From: Gigaspora margarita | Taxonomy: Eukaryota; Glomeromycota; Glomeromycetes; Diversisporales; Gigasporaceae | Assembly (NCBI GenBank): GCA_009809945.1 | Contig: WTPW01000656.1 | Coordinates: forward strand, 88,416-152,415 | Direction of reading: 5' to 3' | Length of the DNA stretch: 64,000 nucleotides | In this document: piece after piece, positions 55,851 to 64,000 of the stretch | Layout: each line of letters starts with the position of its first letter | Numbering within the stretch: position 1 is the stretch's first letter | Position numbers and translations under genes: made by a program | Notes under the pieces: generated by a model | Databases searched by the model: none | What the model saw: only the letters and a program-made list of their open reading frames with translations | What the model was told of the DNA's origin: nothing

Positions 55851-56536
55851 TTTTTTTTTTTTTTTCAAGTTAAGGTGCTCACTTCGGGAGTAAGAGTTTT
55901 ATTCAAGATATGTAGAATCACGGGTTTCTAACATGGCGGTCACCCGACATAGTACATTGACGAGAGTACAACTAGCCACACCTGCAACTTTTGGTTGCCT
56001 ATTTAAGTAGCCACCCTAAGGTTCTACCCTAGCTGCCATACCTGCAACCCGCATACCGGTCATTGCCTATTTAAACCCTCTGATCATTGCCATCTGCCAA
56101 TCCCTCTTATATCACCAGAATTAATTTATCCCAGTGAGAAGCCTGGTAGAGTGGCCCCTGTCCCACTCAGGTATCACCTACGCTTCAGTAACTTACGCTA
56201 TAGCTTTACCTATATACTTGCAGTCAGGGCAAACCATTAAACCGCTACCGTTACCTACTTCTGCCCTTGCAGAGTTCACCGAACCACAGTCACTACGTAC
56301 ACATTCCTCTTCTGGCTTTCCTAACCTGTTGTCTGCCTGCTCCCAATCCGAAGGCCCAGAAGGGTCGGTCAGCCCGGCTTTAAGAACCGAAAGGACTCCC
56401 TCCCCTTGGTACATGATGCCGTAACACATGTCCTTTTCCTCCGGTGCGACTCCGGAGGCCCGGTTGGTAGGGTCGTCCCAACCCTCTTGTCATAGGCGTA
56501 CTGGCCGGCCCATACACACCATCTGATTCCTTTTCC
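55851..56536 (-). mobile_element. Poly(A)-tailed retroposon C with TSD
   Basis: The direct repeat TCCAATCAAATTT lies at 55838-55850 and 56537-56549. The minus-strand 3' end carries AATAAAACTCTTACTCCCG shortly before the A-run. The body block (GAGAGTACAACTAGCCAC on the plus strand) is shared with retroposons A and B. The 5' third is GC-rich and has no clear pol III boxes. Frames on either strand here are not conserved with the other copies. Confidence 0.75.
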
Positions 56537-56614
56537 TCCAATCAAATTTAAGATAGGTGTAATATGATGATCAAAGCAAACTATAGTGTAATTTCTATAT
56601 AGTATTTAAATGAC

Positions 56615-56646
<32 letters not shown>

Positions 56647-56772
56647 ATTACAAAGTGCCCATCTTGAAACTTAGGACTGCCTTTTTTTGTTATTTACAAG
56701 ATAATTGAAACTTACAATTACAAGTATGTACTTTATTTTATTTATTTTTTTTTATATTTCTCAAACCTTTTA

Positions 56773-57300
56773 CTAAGTGAAAAATAGGTTAAATTTAGAA
56801 AAAAAATTTTTTTCTTTTAAAAAAAATTTTTTCTACTTTAACCCCATTTTTTACCTAGTAAAAGGTCTGAGGAAATATGGTTTGACTATAATACAAGTAG
56901 AATTATATGCTAAACAAGTTTACTTAGAAGCCCAAAGCAGGTTTGCTTAACAAAAAAAGGATTTTATATTGCCAAATAAAAATTTTTAATTTTAGCATAT
57001 AGCTACCTATTTTTCTTACAAGGTAACCTATGTTTTGCTACTAAGTAAAGTTGTTCAGAGCATAATTTTATACATAATTGCTAATTTAAAATTCATAAAT
57101 ATTTGGTTTTGATAGAGTTACATTTTTAAAAGTGCAAAATTAACAAAATTTTAAAAGTGTTAATTTACTATTTTCAATATGCTTAATTGCAAATTTGAAA
57201 AAAAGTTAATATGTAAGTTGAAAATAGTGTAAGGCTTAAAGTTTATAGTAAATTCATATGTTTTTATTATAATTTTTATTATAAACTTACACTCATATAT
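56773..57300 (+). repeat. Dispersed repeat family R1, copy 3
   Basis: Begins CTAAGTGAAAAATAGG with the A/T hairpin, and has AAGCCCAAAGCAGGTTTGC and TACAAGGTAACCTATG blocks as in copies 1 and 2. The empty MITE site (TTTACTTAGAAGCCC) is seen again. It is preceded by a 30-bp poly(T). Confidence 0.7.
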
Positions 57301-57440
57301 TAACAGGTGTGACATGTTCTATGACTTATAAGTTATGTGATTTTCTAGTTATGTGATTTTCTAGTTATTTTTTAGTTAGTTAGGGTTAGAGTTAGAGTGC
57401 CCGGTAGAGAACCGGGCAAGAATTCTGTCTAGAAAAAGTT
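57301..57440. repeat. Short direct repeats, TTAGGG-like word and a GC hairpin
   Basis: TTATGTGATTTTCTAG occurs twice in tandem at 57331-57366. TTAGTTAGGGTTAGAGTTAG follows, then the perfect hairpin GCCCGGTAGAGAACCGGGC at 57400-57418, an isolated GC patch next to the 3' edge of the Penelope-like element. Confidence 0.6.
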
Positions 57441-60400
57441 GGTTTGTTACACATAATATTGGTCATGAGTTGTATTATATTCACAATTTGATCAAAAGTT
57501 TCTTGTAGTATTTTTGAATAATTTTTCATTTTAAATACTGCATTATCTTAAGGAACTTTTAGAATTATTGATAGTAGTCCTTTTTCTTTTTCTGTTTCAT
57601 TATTTTTGTTAAAATTTTTGTGTTTTTTCTAACAAATATAGCAGATCTGGAAAATTTAGAATATCTTTTATAGAAAATTTCATTATTTTCTATACTAATA
57701 TTAGATCAAGAAAATTAGCTAATTTTCCTTTTTCAATATGCTACCAAGTAATTTTATGGTAATATAGATAAAAGTTATAATATTTTCTTCAAAATTATTA
57801 TAAAAAATAGTAATATCATTAATATATTTACAGAAAAAAATATTATTAAAAAGTCTATTTTTAATTCCAACTAGATTATGAGTAAAACATATTAGCTGTG
57901 CTATATGAACTGCTATCTTAGTTCCTATTGCTATTTCTCTTTTTTGTTTATAGTTTTTTCCTAATACTTTAAAATAAATTTTCCAATTACTAAGCTAAAG
58001 ATAAATCTAATTTTTGGTTTATTGAAAACATAATAACTTCTTATAGAAAAAGCATGATAATTTAAATAATCAAAGCCGAAAAGATTTCATTATGTGTAAA
58101 TTTTGTATATAGTGATTCAAAGTTACCTGTTACATCAAAAGAGAATTGGATTTAATTTTTTCAACCTGGTAGACAAGTTGATAATTATCTTTAATGGGTG
58201 TCCAAAAATTTCCATAGTTTTGTTTCAATTCTTTTATCCAATTCTTTAAAATAACTGAAAGAAAAACTAATAATTTTTTAATTGGTGCTAAGTGTATTTC
58301 AACTATAGGTTGCCAGTTTAATGGTGTTTTATGAACCTTTGGTAATGCATAAAAATAGGGTAATTGTAGATTATCTTCTGGTAGGATGAAATAATTTTGG
58401 ATTTTATTTGACATAGTTATTAACAAGTCAAAAAATTTTTTTTGTATTAACAGAATAACTTCTTTTTTTGTTAAATTTATTTTATCATATTCTTCTATGA
58501 AAGAAGATTTTTTACTATTATTATATATTCTTTGTATAGTATAATAGCAAGGCCTAATTTTTATCAGTTTGAGTTATAACAATATTTTTATTTTTAATTA
58601 ACTGATTTAAGGCTTTTTTCTTTTATAGATTAAGGTTATATTGTGGGGTAAGAAGCAATGGACATTTTAGGTTTTCTTTTAAAGAATTAATAAATTCTGT
58701 TGTTTGAGAATAATAGTTAGGTTGATATGTTGGGTTTGGAATTCTAACTGGCTTGTTAATGCTGCCTCTTTCAAAATCAAAGAATAAATTAAAGTGTTAT
58801 TCTAGATATATTAGAGATCCCTTCATAAATAGAAATCTGTATTTGTTAAATTTTGATATTGGGTAGAAATAAATTTATGCCCATAATTTAAAGCGCAGCA
58901 TTGCATTATTGTAATTTGGATCTTCCACAAATTGTAAAAGGTTAGCAAGATATATTGTTTTATAATCATGAGCAGCCTTTAGAAGATGTTCTAGAAGTTT
59001 GCGATTTTGAGCAAGAAGTTAACTTTGAAGTTGAGGAGGTCTTCTTTTTTTCTTTGAGTGTACCATGTGGAGGTCATAGCTTTCTGAAACCCATTTTATT
59101 ATTATTATTTTTATTATTTTTATTACTATTTCTATTTCTAGATCTTGATCTAGTCTAGACTTAGGTTTTTGTTTTTTCTTTAGAGCTTTTTTTGCAAGAT
59201 TTTCATAGGTTGTTATATTTAGTGTTTTAAGTTCTTTTACAATTAAGGCATTAATTTGCTCATTAATGGCATTACTTATATTTTTTTCTATCAGTTCTTG
59301 TTTGTTTTTTATTTTTTCTTCTTTTTCAAATTCCTTTTTTAAAGCATTATTTAGAACTAAAATTCTGTATAGAGGTCAACAAATTTATGCCCTCCATTTT
59401 TAAAATAGTCTGCGGGAGTATATTTAAAATTTACTTCATTATAAGTATTAGTATATGATGAAGAAATTTTATTCACATAATCTTTTAATTTTTTATTATG
59501 TTTTTTTAAAATGTTTTTCAAGTATTTGTTGCAAAAAATCATAATAATTTTTGGACATTTCTTCAGATTTTTTCATTACTTCTTTTGAAAACTCTTGTAA
59601 ATTATTATTTGCAAGTTGAAAAGTAGCGTATTTACAGCAATAGATTGGTTTATAATACCATTTTCGAGTTTAAAATAATCGAGTTTTAGTTTATTAGTAT
59701 CTTTTTAGATCTTGATGATATTGTCCCAAAATTGTATAAAGGGTTCTCAACAGAAGAGGGCAAGAGAGAAAGAGCATAGATTAAATAATTTTTATAATTT
59801 GAATGTTTCTATTCATAATTTTCTTGCATTTCAAAATCAACATCTTCATCAGAACTATTGTCTAGTATTTGGTAAGAGTTAGATATATAACTTGTTTCAG
59901 CATGAATTTCAAGAGGTTGTATATTAGCATGAGATTATTGGAATTTAAAAAGTTCATGGGCTTTGTGCATGGCATCTTCAGTAGGTAATTCAATAGTAGA
60001 AGATATTTTTCCTTTCTTTATAGGGTTAGGGTTGTTTGTTGGGTCAGAAGTTCTTCTTTTTCTGCTTTTTAATTCTAAAATGTATTTAGTAATTTGAAAG
60101 GCTAAATTATAAGTTTTTTCTAAATATTTATCTCCTTTAATTGAATCTTTGTTAATAAAGTCTATCAATTCAGCTATAGTATTATCTAATATAATTTGTT
60201 TCTACTTAATCTGATTATAAAGGTCTTTGAGTTCTTCAGATAATTCGTTATTTTAGTAGAATTTTCTAACCATTCTATTTGATCAAAAAGTTCAAGAATA
60301 TCACTCTTTAAGTTAACAATTTCTAAGTTTAATGTGGATTTTATCCAAATTTTCTTTGAGATTGCTAATTATTTTATCAGAGAATATTAGAAAATTTTCA

Positions 60401-60540
60401 TTTGATGATAATTATTAAGTTTTTTTTATTGCAAATAGTGTAATAATATACTTTTGCTTTATTATAAAGCTCATTAGTCATTTTGCAAAGTTTAAGCCAA
60501 GAAAAAACTGCTTGATTTTATGTTAAAATTTCTACTAATC
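57440..60540 (-). mobile_element. Penelope-like retroelement (broken)
   Basis: Minus strand. Order of recognisable boxes: N-terminal lysine-rich, possibly coiled region (60168-59357); LNYGHKFIS near 58870; a long linker; LPYFYALPKVHKTPLNW and QPIVEIHLAPIKKLLVFLS (58370-58240); FDVTGNFESLYTKF (58141-58100), the fingers/palm box with LYT; then EIAIGTKIAVHIAQL and CKYINDITIF, the polymerase boxes. The PKVHK and LYTNI-type boxes separate Penelope-like RTs from LINEs. No GIY-YIG endonuclease is seen, as in the endonuclease-lacking groups. It is interrupted many times and looks inactive. Confidence 0.65.
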
Positions 60541-61004
60541 ATTTATACATTGTAAAATAAAATAATAAAGAAAAAAGAAAAACTAAAAAAGTAAAACTAA
60601 TATTTGTTAATTTCTGATAATCAGGTAATTTCTGATAATTTCAGGTTATATTTAAATTAGATAAAAGTTTGATCAAAATTTTTAATTAAATTTTGGTCCA
60701 AAATTAATATTGTTATATTAGAAAATTTGTGTCAAACCCATCTTCTCACTTTAAAACCTATCTTCTATTTTTTAAAGTTTATTAGTTTGTGGTATATAAA
60801 TATATTTATTAAAAATTTTAAATAATTAAAGAGTTATTCATGTTAAAATCATTTACCTCAACATATCTGTCAAATATGCATTATAAATTTTGGGGTAATA
60901 TAAATGTAAAATAACTCTCAAAAATATATAATTTCAAATTTTTGATCAAATTAAGCTAAATCCTAGCATTTATTCAAACAATGCTTCTAAGTGCTATTTT
61001 CCCA
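60541..61004. other. AT-rich stretch without a gene
   Basis: A short direct repeat AATTTCTGATAATCAGG/TAATTTCTGATAATTTCAGG at 60610-60645; otherwise nothing. Confidence 0.45.
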
Positions 61005-61274
61005 TTCCTGGTTTAGCGCAACTGTGTTGTGCAGCTACTTATGTAGTAATGTAAGAAAGTGAAGTAGATAATATATAAGGGCAATGAATGAGTTATAATT
61101 AGATCATGTGATAACAATCTAATTGACTGATTTACTGGGATACAAAATTTTTTGTAATACCTGTAAACAAACTATACACTACGTACTTTGTACTCTGTTC
61201 CTGGTATACCCATCTCAAATCATTCATTATAGAATTAGTGTAGCTGTGTGACGCAGTCATACTAAAACCAGGAA
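61005..61274. mobile_element. 270-bp MITE with TTCCTGGTTTAGCGCAAC ends
   Basis: TTCCTGGTTTAGCGCAACTG and GTGTTGTGCAGCTAC at the left; the complement of TTCCTGGTTTTAGTATGACT and GCGTCACACAGCTAC at the right. An internal block ACTACGTACTTTGTACTCTG recurs at 23755 and 28930. Target duplication not resolved. Confidence 0.65.
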
Positions 61275-61359
61275 CATGTTATAATTACAATATTAGAATT
61301 AAGCATGACACTACAAATCGTTTTTGAAAATTAAAGTATTTTTATTTTAACATTATTTC

Positions 61360-62190
61360 ATTTTTAGAAAGTTAGTGCTTAAGCGAAATTGTTTGAAGTT
61401 TGTACAATAGCTATTTACCTAGATATAAAAATTGTTACCAAATGATTACCATATATCTATTAGTTCAATGCTGATCAATCTATAAATTAGAAAATGTTAA
61501 TTTCTTTATAGGGAAAAAATTCTATTATACAAAGCAAAATAATTGTAAAAAAATACTCATTGTAGCGCAGAGCACTATTATCAGAGCATGAATAGATTAA
61601 TGAGATGAGAAGAGATGCACTACTAACTGCTCAAAATTTTTTTACTAGTCAAACAAAATGTCTATATAACAAATTGTAATCTATTATTATTTTTATTACT
61701 GAGCTGATTGGGTAATAAAATCAAAACACCTAATATAATTTAATATCCCTAACCTGTTTTGATAAATTCATATGCATAGCCAGCTTACTAATTTCTCCCA
61801 ATTTCCTATTAAACAAAAACATTTACATCACTATGTAACACTGCAAGTAAGAATCGATTATTACTATTATTAGTGCTTAAGAGAAATTATTTGGAATGTT
61901 TTTTTTATAATATAAGAGAAATTTAGAATTTATATAACAATAGATTTCTTCTTAAATAATAGTTATTTACAAAGAAAATTATTACAAATAAGGTTATATA
62001 ATTATATTCATTAAAAAATTTAGCTCTTCTTTTGAAAAATACAAGTTACACCATGAATAATGAATGGTTTAAAAAGTACTATAATTGTGATTTAGCACCA
62101 TTAGCTTAGTGATAACAAATTAACAAGATGAGAAGAGATACACAGTATACAAATCAAAAATTTTTATACAAACAAAAAACTCTCATACAA
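61360..62190. repeat. Diverged ~500-bp tandem duplication
   Basis: TTAGTGCTTAAGCGAAATTG (61373) against TTAGTGCTTAAGAGAAATTA (61869), and GATGAGAAGAGATGCAC (61601) against GATGAGAAGAGATACAC (62131). Order kept, with indels. No gene. Confidence 0.55.
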
Positions 62191-64000
62191 ATAAAAAAAT
62201 TTTCATTTTACTATATGAAATAATAAATATTAATTAATGCATAAAATAGACCTATTTTTTTATAATTGAGACATATAACAATAATTTAATTTATAAAGTA
62301 ATCTAAAAAAAAATAACCAAAAAATACAAAAAAACTTTATCCAGCTTTTATTTTACTTATTTATATATCTTTTTATCCAATTTAGTATAATTTAAACAAC
62401 ACCCATATCAATTTAAATATCAAATAATACTATTACAAAAATAACAATTTTTATTAAAAATAAATTGCTTACTCTTACCAACTATATTTAGTAAAATTTT
62501 AACTGCACCCATATAAATTTCAATTATACTATTACAAAAATAGCATAACTAACTAAACACTATCAAATATTCAATAAGCCGATACCAGTTTTAAAAGAGA
62601 GCATGATGATTTATTCACGAAATAAATTAACACCTCTAACTCTCAAAAACCTATCCTCTACTACTATATTTAACCCATCACAATCACCTCTTATTACTTT
62701 ACTGTTGCTACAACACCTCTTTTAACAAATATTTAAACCATTTAACCCTTTATAACTACATTCATTTCCTAACTGAATTACAATTAACATGTACTAGAAT
62801 TATTTAGTATGGCCAAATTAACCACTTAAATGCTTTAATACATAACAAACATTTTATGCAATTCTACTCATTACTTTTAATTATACCTAAATCGAGCTTA
62901 CAGCTCATTTTCCTGTAAAACCTTGTTATGATTTTTAGTTGTTTAGTGCATCGATTGATAATTATAAAGTACTTATATACTTACTATTGTAAAAAATGTA
63001 ATAATCATGATGTTTGTCACATATATGAGATAGTCACGTAATATATAATGCCACAAAGCAAGTAAAATTCAAATATATATGAAAGGTATAGGTACGAATG
63101 GTCATGTGATTGAAATAATATCGGCAAGCCAAAGGTGCTATAAATTTAATTAAAGGACTTTAAGTCCACAGATACATTGGGAGTAATTTGAGTAATTTGA
63201 GCTGAGTGATTTGAGCTGAGTAATTTGAACTGAAACAATGAAGACTTCTGGAAACTTAGCGAATAAGATTGTGCCAGTTATCATTGTAATAGTAGAATGA
63301 AAGAGAAACAGCATCAGCTAGTGGTTTCCTGCCTGCTCAAAGCAGGTCAGCTATTAAATAGAAAAATGGCAGAATCAGAAGACTACAATGTGTGGTGGAA
63401 GGGTTGGGTCAAGAAAAAAGTGACAGTTGTTATGTTTGGTTTGTGAAAGAGGAACGAGTGTCGTAAATCAGTTATTTGTTGCTTCTTTAAATACTGATTG
63501 TTGTCAGTGGCATTCGGTTATATCACTTTATTTGCATGAAATTTCTGAAGCCTAATGTCTTTTTCAATTCTGACCCATGTTATTAGCAGAGTTGTAGCAC
63601 ACAGTGTGTAGCCCTGACTATTCTCCACTGTCTTTTTGATCAGTTGACTCTTGTCAATATACAAGATAATTGTACATTAAACCAGAAATAAAAATACTAA
63701 TAGGATATATTTAAATCTATATAGCTTAATTACCATCTGTGATGTATGCGATTGAGTTAGTTGCATTCAAATTATAATAATTTCATCATTAGTTGTAGTA
63801 AATTTCTTGCTATAAGCTTACTTGTATTTCAGTAATCGCATCAAGTGCTCAAAGTCGTGGATTATAAGAAAAAATTCTGTAACAGAATTTACTCCTAATG
63901 CAGTCTATACAATGTTTAAGGTTGAGTTAGCTTGTATTGAAATTATTATGATTCATATTATTGAAAACATTAGCAAAACTTACTTGATATCCTGATAATT
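62191..64000. other. AT-rich stretch, no gene recognised
   Basis: Short frames only. 63178-63235 has the word TAATTTGAGCTGAG in four or five imperfect tandem copies. 63250-63420 is GC-richer and weakly similar to 49385-49520, near the end of the DIRS-like element. Confidence 0.4.

Noticed and set aside
56134-56429. Overlapping frames of 96 and 78 codons
   Set aside because: They lie inside a poly(A)-tailed retroposon and have no recognisable domain; GC-richness alone keeps them open.
1-64000. CRISPR array, operon, riboswitch or prokaryotic features
   Set aside because: No regular short repeat-spacer pattern; introns, poly(A) tails and eukaryotic transposons show this is eukaryotic DNA.

Overview
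The window is 64 kb of very AT-rich eukaryotic DNA with almost no intact protein-coding content. It is packed with transposable-element remains. The host genes that can be recognised are a Sel1-repeat/protein-kinase gene, a second decayed Sel1 array, a duplicated kinase remnant and an F-box fragment. Spliced, AT-rich Sel1 and kinase families with this repeat load are what I know from arbuscular mycorrhizal fungi (Glomeromycotina, Rhizophagus-like). That assignment is inference from gene style, not from a database match. The assembly has a 647-base run of n at 25747-26393 and a few isolated ambiguous bases.

Layout. 1-7.8 kb: a nest of non-autonomous elements, with a repeat family in tandem, an 835-bp double foldback, a poly(A)-tailed retroposon carrying an hAT-type element that itself carries two more elements, a foldback with telomere-like TTAGGG motifs, and a pogo-like element. 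7.8-9.4 kb: AT-rich DNA and short coding-like scraps. 9.5-18.5 kb: a long-terminal-repeat-inverted element and a degenerate AT-rich satellite studded with MITEs. 18.5-25.2 kb: further MITEs, a Crypton-like tyrosine recombinase scrap, a tandem array, a decayed hAT transposase (minus strand) and an F-box gene fragment. 25.5-33.4 kb: a nested MITE with the gap, an approximately 860-bp tandem duplication and a 26-bp minisatellite. 33.4-46.1 kb: two copies of a segmental duplication. The second carries Sel1 repeats plus kinase; the first keeps only the C-terminal two thirds of the kinase. 47.9-49.2 kb: Sel1 pseudogene on the minus strand. 49.3-55.8 kb: a broken DIRS-like tyrosine-recombinase retrotransposon with two elements nested in it, followed by a third retroposon. 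57.4-60.5 kb: a broken Penelope-like retroelement. 60.5-64 kb: mostly unannotatable AT-rich DNA.

The strongest results are structural: many insertions can be bounded by target-site duplications read directly from the sequence, and two or three by comparison with an empty paralogous site inside the same window. Four different elements start TAGTG and end CACTA with perfect 8-bp duplications, yet have unrelated interiors, mostly arrays of short palindromic words. Several MITEs with different ends share the same internal module. No host gene here looks clearly intact, so no pathway or operon-like cooperation can be proposed beyond the Sel1-kinase pairing.
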